Positions 48,557-58,971 of a stretch of DNA of 64,000 bases are shown here, piece after piece. The position numbers and the translations under genes are program-made. Location: positions 7,075,501 through 7,139,500 of the forward strand of contig JAVTVX010000019.1 of the NCBI GenBank assembly GCA_033439265.1, given 5' to 3'. This DNA is from Dillenia suffruticosa (taxonomy: Eukaryota; Streptophyta; Magnoliopsida; Dilleniales; Dilleniaceae). Below the pieces are notes generated by a model. The model was not told where the DNA came from. It saw only the letters and a list, made by a program, of their open reading frames with translations, and did not search any database. Position 1 is the first letter of the stretch. Every line of letters starts with the position of its first letter.

Positions 48557-48622
48557 GGGCACTGCGCGCCCTGCACATGGGCACTGCGCACCCTGCACAT
48601 GGGCACTGCGCACCCTGCACAT
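48557..48622. repeat. Three tandem 22-bp units in solo LTR H
   Basis: Unit gggcactgcgcaccctgcac plus at, three copies at 48,557, 48,579 and 48,601; the first has one change. Confidence 0.92.
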
Positions 48623-48878
48623 GGCGTTGCACGCTACACAGAGGAGCGTTGGGATGTGGTCCTCTTGGCCCTTGGGTACGAGCGAGAGATTGGATTGGTG
48701 TGAGCCCTGTGCGAGATTGGTTGAGTACCAACACTTGAGTCTTGTAGACATGTTGTATGCATGAACAAAATATGAGAAATTAGGGTAGCTTTTTAAAAGA
48801 TTCGAACTATCTGATTTGCATACATGTATTAGAAGTGATAGCCTATTTCCTATAACTGCATAGATTTGAAACTTGTTG

Positions 48879-48902
48879 ATATATATATATATATATATAT
48901 AC
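48879..48902. repeat. (AT)n microsatellite
   Basis: About twelve AT units inside solo LTR H. Confidence 0.9.
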
Positions 48903-50435
48903 ATTCATGGGTATTGGGTACCTTGAGTTAGGGGATCATTTTTTTTCGCTTTGTGGTATTATTGGGGAGTGCGCTATCCTCTCTCATACTGTGAGTAGGA
49001 TTTATTTCAATGGCTTTGTTTAATATGTAAATCCTGTTTTATAATATTTTGATAAATGAGTATGATTTGTCGTGTGTTTGAAATGTTTTGATTGGTTTTA
49101 GAACTACCTTTTGTGAACCGATGGAGTGTCCAAAATTTTTGTTGAATTATGAAATTATGCATCCATGTGATTGAAATGTATAATGTGTCATTTTACGCTA
49201 TATATTGCATTTGGTTTGTAAACCTGATTTTGGCACATTCTTGATATGAGATTGATTTTGGCCTTAAGGGCTTTGGTATGACTGTTTCGTAGCTACGAAG
49301 GACACCGTGAGAGGCGCTTAGGTGGCATCCGGATATGCCTAGGCCTAGGGTGGGGTATCCCACAAGTTGTCGTGATTTTATTAACGACACGGTACTAGGC
49401 AGGTTAAACCCAAAAAGGGGGAGGATTTGGATACTCTCTTCAAGTCTAGCACCTGGACGAGATCCATCGCCAACGCCGGGGTAGAGAGCACTTTAAATAA
49501 ATTTGCATATAACACCCCCAGTGCGCCTGTCATAGGTCGAGGTAGACCTCTGCCAAGACACTTTCGGCTGGTAGCTCTATGATTTTAATGAAAGTGTTTT
49601 GGATGCATATTTGACTGGATAATGCGTACAAATGATATATTGTTGAAATAAAAAGCATAATAATTTGAAGTATGATTTGTATACTTACGATTTGACACTC
49701 CAGTTTCACAATTCTTATTAGACGATTGCATTGACCCACTTATTCACTGAGTATTCTTTCCCTGAGTACTCACCCATCATTTCCTTTCTTGTTTCAGAGA
49801 TAATATTTGACAAGGAACGTTGCTTTTAGGACGCTTAGTATCATTGGGAGATCTGGTCTGGACTTGAGGAGTCATTTTATATTTTCGCTATAATTTTGTG
49901 AGTTAAAAATTATATTGATGATGTATATGTATTTTGAGATCTATAGATGACCATTGTATAATTCTGGAATGACTGTACAAATATAGATCTTTAAATTGTG
50001 GAACTCTCATGTCATTGCATAACACTTGCATTGAGGCAATTTCTATTCATTGTGTATGTTACTTGGGAATGTGTCATGTCCTAGACGTGTACTTTAGGAC
50101 CGCTCGGTGCCACCTCTAAATCACAGGAGGGGTGGCTGGCGGCTGTTCATGCCTTTAACGGGGGCATGACAGTAGAGATCTGTGATTAGTACTGTGAAAA
50201 TTCATTTTGTTAGTTTTGCGTTGTCCTAAATTATGCAGTATGGATGTGTTGGTCTGATGTTGGGATGTGATTTATGTATTATGAGGCCGGGTTGGCCCTA
50301 TTGTATAGGTAGCAGGTTGATTGCTATACGGGAGACCTCCGATATGCGGGGAGGTTCTACCCAATTTTCTGTAAAAATATAGCCGGCATTCAGGACAACG
50401 GGCGGCTGCTCACGATCCCGGTTCGGGGCATGACA

Positions 50436-50735
50436 ACTATGCTTGAAAGTATAATATGGATTCCTATGGTGGCAATATGAGTACTAAGGCAGAGGGTCTT
50501 CTTATTCAATCTAGTCACTAAACTCATCTTTGGGACCATAGGAGAAAGGATTCACTCACATGGGATTTTTCTCATGTTTGAAAGAGGAGAATAGGTGTTT
50601 AGACCTAATAACTAAAATTGTACCATGGGTTCACTTTGAAAACAAAAGGGATGCTCGAAGAAGGGTGGGCTTCAATTGGATTATGAAGACAGAAGAGAAA
50701 TCAAAAGGATTTTGGAAGATTCTCCTACCAAACTA
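50436..50735. other. Flank between solo LTR H and copia LTR G
   Basis: About 300 bases without recognisable features. The open frame at 50,560-50,763 (plus) has no known domain and runs into the LTR of G. Confidence 0.4.
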
Positions 50736-52555
50736 TGAGAACCACCTAGAGGGGTGTGAATAGGTAGTTTGGCAATATTAATTTCTTTATGTTTTTCTAG
50801 CTATAGAAGAGGATAATGAAAAGTAGACAAAACAGAATCGACACCAAGTTTTATAGTTGTTCCATGCGCTTCGGTGTGCATCCACTCTCAGGCATCACCT
50901 GCATTTTCCAATCCACTATTTTGTCACAAAATAGTACCATCAACTAGGTTTTATAGGCTCTAGTTGCACCGTTACTCACAAAACACTTATACTAGACTTC
51001 TCGACTCTAACAAATCTATCCTTTCTCAGCAAACCCTATGCCTAGACCAATAAAACTCCTTGGTCTATTACAAGATTAAGAAAGGAAATAAAGATCACAG
51101 AAGTGAACCTCGAAGTTTTGATATGTTCTTAATAGCTTAGAATAAATACAACTTTATGGAAATGATATTACAGAAGTCGAATGTGCATTTGAGCTCAATT
51201 CATATTGCAATGAAGTTCCAAAATTGTAAAAAGATATTTGATCTTCATTTATTGTTATATTTATAACCTTGATATTGATATGACCATTGAAGCTCATTCA
51301 ATATTGAGAAATAGCCATTGTAGGTTGTTAGGATGTCATTTAATGCTCGAACAAGCTTTTTAAGCAACTAGCCGTTATTCACAACCGAATTGATTACCTC
51401 TTTAATGCCAGTCAACTACCTTTTGAATTTTTCCTATGTTGCTTTAGGAGTGAGTCAACTGCCTATGCTCCTTGAGTCGACTGGTTCATGGCTCAGTTTA
51501 GTGAATAGTTCCAAGTACCAATACTTCTAAGATCAAGGATCAGTACTCGTTATTGTGCTCGACTATTTTTCCTTTAATGCTTTGAGTGAGTCAACTACCC
51601 CTACTCATGCAAGTCAATTGCTTCTATAGCTCAGGTCAGATCTTGGACTTGAACAGTGCTGAGGATCAGCACTTTTGAGTCCAAGGATCGGTACTCACCT
51701 TTTAAGACTTTTGATAGTCGACTTCCTTATTTTGATGAGTCAACTTGGCACTTGAACCTACTTTAGTATATGTGCTTTGTGTATATGCAGGATGACTCGG
51801 TGCATGTGGCATAATGCTTTGAGCATAAGGAATGTGTCATATGGCATTATGCACTAGGGTTGCTTATGTCCTTAGCCTTATGAAGTGTCTATGCTGAGCA
51901 ACATATCTGCAAGTTGACTTCCACCTCTATGGTAGTCGACTTGCCTATATTTCAAACATGGAAGCATTGATTAAAGGATCAATGTTTCACCTCCATACTT
52001 ATAAAATTTTCTAAATCATGATGAGGTGAGTCGATTAGGGGTGAAACTGCTAGTCAATTTGATAATTTGTCTAATGTGATCATAAGTTTCATAGCCTAGT
52101 GCAATGGCTTGTATCATGCTCATGTTGTGTTATTGCATGCTAATGTCACGCTCATGCAATGCTCATGCCAAGCTATTATCATACATGTACAGTACTCATA
52201 CATCAGGCTAAGTGCTCATGGCTCAATCCTCTCTCGGTTGCTTGAGACCTCTCAGTTGGTCCAATACTCCCTCGGTTGACTGAGAGCCTTACTCGATGCA
52301 TAAGTCAACTGCCACTAATGTGCAAGTCGACTAGCCTTAATGTAACATGAGCTAATCTATGTCCTAAGCACATGCCATCATCAAGTGTCTATACCCAAGT
52401 ATATGCTTTCTTAGATTCTCTATGGTTCAAGTAGGTGAGTCATACGCAAGTCGACTTAGGTAAGATCGTTAGTCGACTCGACCTATAGTGCAAGTCGACT
52501 TACTACATAGAGCAGGTCGACTTAACCTTATGCCTTGTGTCCTATGTCCTAACTT

Positions 52556-52840
52556 GAGCTAGGGCATGTGTCATGGCTTGTGTCATGGTACGATTTGGCT
52601 CATGTCATGGCTTGTGCCATGGCATGATATTGCCTGTGTCATGACTTGTGTAATGGCATGTCATGGCTTGTGGAATGTGCCATGACTTGTGGTATATGCC
52701 ATGGCTCATGGCATGTGCCGTGACTCGATATAGCTTTTGTGAACAATGTTAAGTACTGGTACTTGAAAGATCGAGGATTCGTACTCACTATTGTAGCATG
52801 CCATGTCATGGCTTGTGCTATGGCATGTGCCTTATATTGT
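52556..52840. repeat. Degenerate catggcttgtg minisatellite in LTR G
   Basis: At least ten imperfect repeats of catggcttgtg / catgacttgtg / catggcatgtg in both near-palindromic forms, interrupted by one gtactggtacttgaaag block near 52,752. Confidence 0.7.
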
Positions 52841-53055
52841 GGCAAATCACATTCTTAAGCTTATAAGCAATCTAGTGCATCTACGGGTGTTTTGATATTT
52901 TTGAGCAATGTGCAATATTTCTAAGGATGATTCAGTGGTTATATTTTTATTAAGTTGGTTTGGACCAAGAAGCTGACATAGGAGTTGGTATTATGTGCTA
53001 TTTGGTTTGGAACACAGGCAGCTATGTGCATTTGTGATTATTTTAGAAAACTAAC

Positions 53056-53504
53056 TGTTGAAATATCAAAAAATAGAGCACAAGAAATGAAGAATACTTC
53101 TGAATTTTATTGAAGAAGAATGAGAGCATACATGGACAGATTTGAGAGCATTTTTCTCATAGTTTTTGGAGATACAATGAGGCTCTATTTATAGAGAAAA
53201 GGGAAAAATAGCCAGTAGAAAGTGATATTCCCGTTGGAGCTCAAACCCCAAGGAATTCCAACAGCTAGTTTTTTGACTGTTGAAATATATGCTGTCCAAA
53301 CTGCCCCTAGCTATTTGGGTTTGCTTCCTAGACTTTTCTCCAAACTTTTGGGCTTCCTTGGGCCTATTTTTGAATGTATTTTGGGTTGGTTTAGGCTGCC
53401 CAAATGGGCCATGCTTGCTGGACAATGCATGCTGATTTTTGGACTTCTAAGTAGATGCACTTGGTTGGTGATGAAGATGGGTTAAGTTATTCTTCTTTTC
53501 AACA
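53056..53504 (-). repeat. 3' LTR of copia element F
   Basis: TGTTGAAAAG...TTCAACA in element orientation. Contains the last codons of gag-pol (53,504-53,447) and an AATAAA signal on the minus strand at 53,106-53,111. Confidence 0.96.
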
Positions 53505-56500
53505 CTCCCCCTCAAGTTGGGTGCGTAGATATCGATAGTGCCCAACTTGTTCATGATTTCTTGAAGATGCATTGCAGTTCCCCCTTTTGTGAAGATATCA
53601 GCTAGTTGCTCTTTTCCTTTGATGTAGGGAGTGGCTATAAGCTTTTCTTCCACCTTTTGTCGAATGAAGTGACAATCAACTTCTATGTGTTTAGTCCTTT
53701 CATGGAAGACCGGATTGGATGCAATATGAATTGCCGATTGATTGTCACAATGCAAGTTGATTGGTGTAGAAACATTGAACCCTAATTCCTCTACTAGAGC
53801 CTTCAACCATACAATCTCACTGGCTGCTGACGCCATTGCTCTATACTCAGCCTCTGCACTCGATCTTGACACCACATGTTGTTTTTTGCTCTTCCATGCT
53901 ACCAAGTTGCCTCCTACGAACATGCAGTACCCGGTGGTAGATCTTCTATCCTTTGAATCGCTCGCCCAATCTGCATCGCAAAAGCCTTCAATTTGGGAGC
54001 TTCCATTGTTCTTCATCCAAATACCTAGTCCTGGTGATTTCTTGATGTAGTGAAGGATGCGCTCAACTGCTCTCCAATGACCCATCTTTGGAGAATGCAT
54101 ATGTTGACTAATTTGGCTCACGGCAAAGGCTATGTCTGGCCTAGTGATGGTGAGGTAGATCAGTCGTCCTACAAGTCTTTGATATCTCTCTATGTCCTCA
54201 AGTGGCTCCTCATCATCTACTAGAGGTCCAGTGGTGACAATAGGACTACAAGCTAGCTTTCCTCCTAGCTTTCCTGTTTCCTGCAAAAGATCAAGTGCAT
54301 ATTTCCTTTGGGATAGAATTAACCCATTATTACAATAGGCTAACTCAATTCCTAGGAAATACTTTAGTCTCCCTAAATCTTTAATTTCAAACCTAGAACT
54401 CAAGAAATTTCTAACTATATCTATTAAATGCATGTCATTTCCAGTAATGATGATATCATCTACGTAAACTAAGGCTATCACTATTTTATCATTGTTTTTT
54501 CTAATGAAAACAGAAGAGTCGCTATGGCATTTAACAAATCCACTACTAAGGAAAGCATGGCTTAATTTTGCATACCATGCCCTTGAGGATTGCTTCAGCC
54601 CGTAGATAGCCTTGCGTAGTTTGCACACGTTTCCTCCTTGTTGTTGGAACCCTTGAGGAAGTTGCATGTACACTTCTTCTTCGAGATCTCCTTGAAGGAA
54701 CGCGTTTGCTACATCCATTTGAAACATGCTCCATCCATGGTTCACCGCAAGAGACATCAAGACCCTGATTGTATTCATTTTGGCAACGGGTGCGTATGTC
54801 TCTTTGTAATCTATCCCGTATGCTTGAGTGAATCCTTTAGCCACAAGTCTTGCCTTAAACCTTTCAATTGATCCATCACTTTTATATTTGATTTTGTATA
54901 CCCATTTGCATCCGACGGCTCGCGTGCTCTTTGGAAGAGAGGTGACTTCCCATGTACCGTTCTTGGTCAATGCATCTAGCTCTTCCTTCATTGCCTTTCT
55001 CCACCTTGGGTCCTTGGATGCTTCATCATATGTCCTAGGCTCCTGTTCTTTATCTATGCCACTCAAAAAATTTTGGTGGCTCAAAGAAACATGTGAGATG
55101 GTATAATAATTAGAAATCGGATGTGATGTTACCTTGGAGTTATAGTAAACTCTACGGTTAATCCATTCCGAACGGGGAACCCTAAGCCTCGTGGATCGCC
55201 TAAGGTGAGGAGGTGGTGCATCCAAATCTCCCTCTACATGCTCGGATTCTTCCTCTTCGGTTTCTTGATCTCCCCCTGAAGTGTGGGCTGCCTCCTCTTC
55301 TATGGAGTTTGATCCTTCTTCTTCATTATTTTGAGATTGCTCATTAGTCTCTTGGGAGATTCCTTCTGCAATTGGTGGAGATGATTGATTCGGGAGAAGT
55401 AAGAAATTCCACGTGCTTGGAGTGCTCTCTTCTTCTGATGATTGATGTTCTTCATTATCTACAAAAAAGGACTCATTCTCCACAAATATCACATCCTTAG
55501 ATGTGTATGTTTGGTTAGTTTTAGGGTCATAACATCTATACCCCTTTTCAAAGGAAGCATACCCCAAAAATATGCACTTTCTACCCTTATGATCTAACTT
55601 ATCCCTCATGTGTGCTGGAATATGAATGTAACATACACAACCGAATGTTCTAAGATGAGATATCTTAGGTTTTCTATCTAGTAGGGCTTCTAAGGGTGAC
55701 TTGCCATCCAGGACTTGAGATGGGATAAGGTTTATTAGGTGGACAGCGGTTTTTATTCCATCACACCAAAATTTCTTAGGCACATTTGCATGAAACATCA
55801 TAGCTCTAGTTATTTCTAATATGTGCCTATTTTTCCTTTCGGCCACCCCATTTTGTTGAGGTGTGTACACACAAGACATTTGATGTATAATGCCATTCTC
55901 TCTAAGGTAGTTTTCAAATGTCAAACTAGTGAATTCTCCACCATGGTCCGTCCTTAGAATTTTAATGTTAGCATTGTAAAGTTTGGTCACATATCTCTCA
56001 TAGCTTTTAAAGGCTTCAAAAGCTTGATCTTTGGTATTCAAAAGGTAGACCCAAGTGTACCTAGTTTTTTGGTCTACAAAAGTAATGAAATACTTGTAGC
56101 CTAAATGAGATTTGATAGGTGAAGTCCACAAATCCGAATGAACTAAATCAAAAGCATCTTTATAAATTGTTTTTGAATTGGGATACATTGATCGGGTTTC
56201 CTTTCCCAGAATACAAGCTTCACAATGTCTATCTTCAATATTAATACTTGGAAATAGACGCTTTAAAGCTTGGTCACTAGGATGCCCAAAACGTTTATGC
56301 CAAAGAGATGCATCTTCTTTGATATGAGCTACGAGTGCATGATGCTTTTGATCCAAAAAATATAGATCCCCTTTTCTAGAACCCTTGCCAATCAATTGAT
56401 TCGACTTGAGGTCCTGAAAAGTAACAGTGTTTGGGTCAAAAACAACTCTACACCCTTGATCCTTAGTGACTTTGCTAATGGACAAAAGATTTGAAGTGAG

Positions 56501-57565
56501 TTGGGGAACAAATAAAGCATTTGATGTTTTTTCAAAAAGTTCAATTTCCCCAATTTGCTCAACTTTCAAATCTTGCCCATTGGCAACACGGACTATCTTA
56601 TGGTTAGGGAGTTTTTTAAAATGCTTGATTTTTCTTCTATCCCTTACCATATGATGGTCCGTTCCCGAATCAATGAGAAAATCTTCGAAATTGAAAGAGG
56701 ATAAAGTGTTTTTATTTTTACCATTGGAGGGAGCAAGTTGTTGAAACTTCTTGGAGATGTCATTGAGTTGACTTTGAAGAGCAGCAAAATCAGCCATGGT
56801 AGGTCCTTGAAGCTTGGTGTGAAGTACATTATGCTGCTCGGAAAGTTGCTCCCTTGGTTTGAAGGTCTTGGGCTTTAAATGAGGATGAAGGTTCCAACAC
56901 TTCTCCTTCGTATGTCCTCTTTTCTTGCAATGGGTGCATACATCAATTTTCTTTGGAACTTGATGTGCTTTGGCAGCCATGTGCTCTTCAACGGTAGCCA
57001 TGTGACCTTGAGCTTCAAGTCTAAGTTTGGAATTTTCTTCCAAACGCATGCTAACTTCCGTTCGTTGGATCATATTTTGCACTTCTCCAAATGAAGGAAA
57101 TTCCTTCATTCGGAGAATTTCTTGTCTAAGAAGAGAGTAGGAATCATCTAGACCCATGAGAAGACCAAAGATTTTATCTTCTTCTTTCCTCTTTTGGAGG
57201 ACTTTGAGATCTATGGAATCCGGACGGAGAGTGGAGAGCTCATTCCAAGTATCCGTATATTCCCCAAAATATTGAGGAAGTGATTTCCCTTCCTTTTTGA
57301 TGTTTGAAATTTGTCGTTTGAGCTCAAAAATTCTGCCAAGGTTAGATTCTTGGCCATAAAGAGAAAACATTGTGTCCCATATTAGTTTTGCATTGGGAGC
57401 ACAAGTCACCATAGCTTTGTGTGTTTCATCCATGGAATTGAGTAAAAGAAAAAACACATGATTGTCCCTCTTCTTCCATTCTCTGTAGGAAGAATCCACC
57501 TCTTCAAGTGGTTGATCAAGTATGTGACCCTCCAAGTTGTGAAGTTCCAGCACCCTTCTCATCAA
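53447..57565 (-). CDS. gag-pol: Gag-pol polyprotein of copia element F
   Basis: A 1,372-codon frame making all retrotransposition proteins. Gag (UBN2-type) spans residues 1-190, with zinc knuckle C210-C213-H218-C223. The protease has the DSG site at Asp299. The integrase has the HHCC site H423, H428, C448, C451 and the catalytic residues Asp478, Asp540 and Glu576 (D-X35-E). Reverse transcriptase spans about 850-1,090, with Asp951 and YVDD at 1,034-1,037. RNase H has Asp1197, Glu1238 and Asp1274, and ADIFTK near 1,322. All catalytic residues are present. The tail runs through the polypurine tract 58 bases into the 3' LTR. The frame opens with TTG at 57,565 and its first ATG is the next codon (57,562). 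Ten codons upstream an in-frame TGA follows a leader whose wording (GNYYQWAAL) looks like gag, so the annotated start may be slightly truncated. Confidence 0.95.
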   Translation of the reverse strand: MMRRVLELHNLEGHILDQPLEEVDSSYREWKKRDNHVFFLLLNSMDETHKAMVTCAPNAKLIWDTMFSLYGQESNLGRIFELKRQISNIKKEGKSLPQYFGEYTDTWNELSTLRPDSIDLKVLQKRKEEDKIFGLLMGLDDSYSLLRQEILRMKEFPSFGEVQNMIQRTEVSMRLEENSKLRLEAQGHMATVEEHMAAKAHQVPKKIDVCTHCKKRGHTKEKCWNLHPHLKPKTFKPREQLSEQHNVLHTKLQGPTMADFAALQSQLNDISKKFQQLAPSNGKNKNTLSSFNFEDFLIDSGTDHHMVRDRRKIKHFKKLPNHKIVRVANGQDLKVEQIGEIELFEKTSNALFVPQLTSNLLSISKVTKDQGCRVVFDPNTVTFQDLKSNQLIGKGSRKGDLYFLDQKHHALVAHIKEDASLWHKRFGHPSDQALKRLFPSINIEDRHCEACILGKETRSMYPNSKTIYKDAFDLVHSDLWTSPIKSHLGYKYFITFVDQKTRYTWVYLLNTKDQAFEAFKSYERYVTKLYNANIKILRTDHGGEFTSLTFENYLRENGIIHQMSCVYTPQQNGVAERKNRHILEITRAMMFHANVPKKFWCDGIKTAVHLINLIPSQVLDGKSPLEALLDRKPKISHLRTFGCVCYIHIPAHMRDKLDHKGRKCIFLGYASFEKGYRCYDPKTNQTYTSKDVIFVENESFFVDNEEHQSSEEESTPSTWNFLLLPNQSSPPIAEGISQETNEQSQNNEEEGSNSIEEEAAHTSGGDQETEEEESEHVEGDLDAPPPHLRRSTRLRVPRSEWINRRVYYNSKVTSHPISNYYTISHVSLSHQNFLSGIDKEQEPRTYDEASKDPRWRKAMKEELDALTKNGTWEVTSLPKSTRAVGCKWVYKIKYKSDGSIERFKARLVAKGFTQAYGIDYKETYAPVAKMNTIRVLMSLAVNHGWSMFQMDVANAFLQGDLEEEVYMQLPQGFQQQGGNVCKLRKAIYGLKQSSRAWYAKLSHAFLSSGFVKCHSDSSVFIRKNNDKIVIALVYVDDIIITGNDMHLIDIVRNFLSSRFEIKDLGRLKYFLGIELAYCNNGLILSQRKYALDLLQETGKLGGKLACSPIVTTGPLVDDEEPLEDIERYQRLVGRLIYLTITRPDIAFAVSQISQHMHSPKMGHWRAVERILHYIKKSPGLGIWMKNNGSSQIEGFCDADWASDSKDRRSTTGYCMFVGGNLVAWKSKKQHVVSRSSAEAEYRAMASAASEIVWLKALVEELGFNVSTPINLHCDNQSAIHIASNPVFHERTKHIEVDCHFIRQKVEEKLIATPYIKGKEQLADIFTKGGTAMHLQEIMNKLGTIDIYAPNLRGSVEKKNNLTHLHHQPSAST
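53505..53518 (-). other. Polypurine tract of copia element F
   Basis: AACTTGAGGGGGAG on the minus strand immediately before the 3' LTR; translated as part of APNLRGS in the polyprotein. Confidence 0.9.
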
Positions 57566-57684
57566 GGCTGCCCATTGATAATAATTTCCTCATCTTAATT
57601 GAATGGAGGATATATTTTGAAATTGGGTAAGGTTGATGGAAGGTGGAAGGTCACCCAACCTTGAAGAGGAAGGGATCGAAGTTT

Positions 57685-57696
57685 GCTCTGATACCA
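57685..57696 (-). other. Primer-binding site of copia element F
   Basis: TGGTATCAGAGC on the minus strand, an exact initiator tRNA-Met complement, with no gap to the 5' LTR. Confidence 0.95.
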
Positions 57697-58145
57697 TGTT
57701 GAAATATCAAAAAATAGAGCACAAGAAATGAAGAATACTTCTGAATTTTATTGAAGAAGAATGAGAGCATACATGGACAGATTTGAGAGCATTTTTCTCA
57801 TAGTTTTTGGAGATACAATGAGGCTCTATTTATAGAGAAAAGGGAAAAATAGCCAGTAGAAAGTGATATTCCCGTTGGAGCTCAAACCCCAAGGAATTCC
57901 AACAGCTAGTTTTTTGACTGTTGAAATATATGCTGCCCAAACTGCCCCTAGCTATTTGGGTTTGCTTCCTAGACTTTTCTCCAAACTTTTGGGCTTCCTT
58001 GGGCCTATTTTTGAATGTATTTTGGGTTGGTTTAGGCTGCCCAAATGGGCCATGCTTGCTGGACAATGCATGCTGATTTTTGGACTTCTAAGTAGATGCA
58101 CTTGGTTGGTGATGAAGATGGGTTAAGTTATTCTTCTTTTCAACA
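57697..58145 (-). repeat. 5' LTR of copia element F
   Basis: Identical to 53,056-53,504 except for one base. This copy drives transcription leftwards. Confidence 0.96.
57826..57835 (-). promoter_or_regulatory. TATA box in 5' LTR of copia element F
   Basis: CTATAAATAG on the minus strand, about 130 bases before the LTR end; same position in the other LTR (53,185-53,194). Expected to set the U3/R border for transcription of the element. Confidence 0.7.
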
Positions 58146-58567
58146 CTAACTTGAGCAATCTTCAAATTATCATAAATGGCTCATGAATACTAAAAATATT
58201 GAGATTTTACTAAGATTGACCTGGACAACTTTGTTTGTGACATAGGTAGTGAGGAATGACTACTGAAGGTGTTAGGTCAACTTGGGGTCATATCAAGTCA
58301 ACTTGAATACTTGTATAAGTTAACCTATGGTGTTATAATCGCTTTTGTAGATATGGCATGTATGGGTAAGGAGGTTATTTGAACATTTTCTTGGACAATC
58401 ATTGAATTTTGGATTCAAACATATTATAGCATTTGGAAGAATTTCTGAAAGATATTCAGATGATGTTTTAAGGGATATTACTTAGTAGTTTGTTCGACAA
58501 TGACATGTGATATGGTTGATCACATTTCTTATTGTCCTGTGCCTTGTGCCTTATTGCTTAACTTTGT

Positions 58568-58890
58568 CCTAACTCAACCTATTTTCTCCCAAACTAATAT
58601 TTCATTAGTTTAATTTATTTTACTCATTATCAAACTTAAGCTTTGTTCATTATCAAAATCTAGTTTTGTTTATCATTTTGTTTGTATTGAAAGACTTTTC
58701 TAAACTTAGTAAGTTGACTAGTAATCAAAGGTAAGTCAATTACTTTAGGTCTAAGTTTTATATATATATCTGTCATCATTCCTAACTCAACCTATTTTCA
58801 CATAAACTAATATTTCATTAGTTTAATCTATTTTGCTCATTATCCAACTTATGCTTTGTTCATGATCAAAACCTAATTTTGCTTATCCAA
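58568..58890. repeat. Imperfect tandem duplication, 213-bp period
   Basis: cctaactcaacctattttc begins at 58,568 and again at 58,781. The following roughly 107 bases (aaactaatatttcattagtt, then ttgttcatta/gatcaaaa) match closely. It lies near the 5' end of LTR G in element orientation. Confidence 0.85.
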
Positions 58891-58971
58891 TTCATTACTC
58901 AAGAACAAAGCATATTGAAGTAAGACATCATTTCCTAGTTTTGCTCATCATCAAAACATATCTTTCCAACA

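Larger units (their letters stand above)
47310..50435 (+). mobile_element. Solo LTR H of a Tekay/Del-like chromovirus, plus orientation
   Basis: Begins TGTAACACCGACACT and ends GGTTCGGGGCATGACA, the same termini as element C's LTRs read on their own strand. Flanks actac (47,305-47,309) and actat (50,436-50,440) form a 5-bp target duplication with one change. No internal coding sequence is attached, so this is an LTR left by recombination. Its 5' third is unusual: a (CT)n tract at about 47,612-47,650 and then a GC-rich, CpG-rich stretch to 48,300 with degenerate agcccgcga/agcccatga repeats. Open frames here (for example 47,577-48,017) are low-complexity and not genes. Confidence 0.85.
53056..58145 (-). 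mobile_element. Young, apparently intact Ty1/copia element F
   Basis: Minus-strand copia element, 5,090 bp, with 449-bp LTRs that differ at one base (T at 53,295 versus C at 57,936). A perfect 5-bp target duplication ctaac flanks it at 53,051-53,055 and 58,146-58,150. Primer-binding site, polypurine tract, TATA box and poly(A) signal are all present, and one uninterrupted frame spans gag and pol. It is the youngest insertion in the window. Short LTRs and the wording of gag and protease (FLIDSGTDHHMV) are reminiscent of the Ale/Retrofit lineage, which is an inference. Confidence 0.97.
50736..58971 (-). repeat. About 3.1 kb copia LTR (element G), split by element F
   Basis: On the plus strand it opens tgagaaccacctagaggggt and closes atctttccaaca, followed by a purine tract on the other strand and aaaaGTGGAAGAT-type wording typical of the 3' LTR junction of plant copia elements. 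Without element F and one target copy it is about 3,140 bp. It carries many agtcgact-like and gtactggtactt-like motifs (51,400-52,800), a catggcttgtg minisatellite at 52,556-52,840, and a 213-bp imperfect tandem duplication near 58,568-58,890. The left boundary rests on its resemblance to known copia LTR ends and is less sure than the right. Confidence 0.6.
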
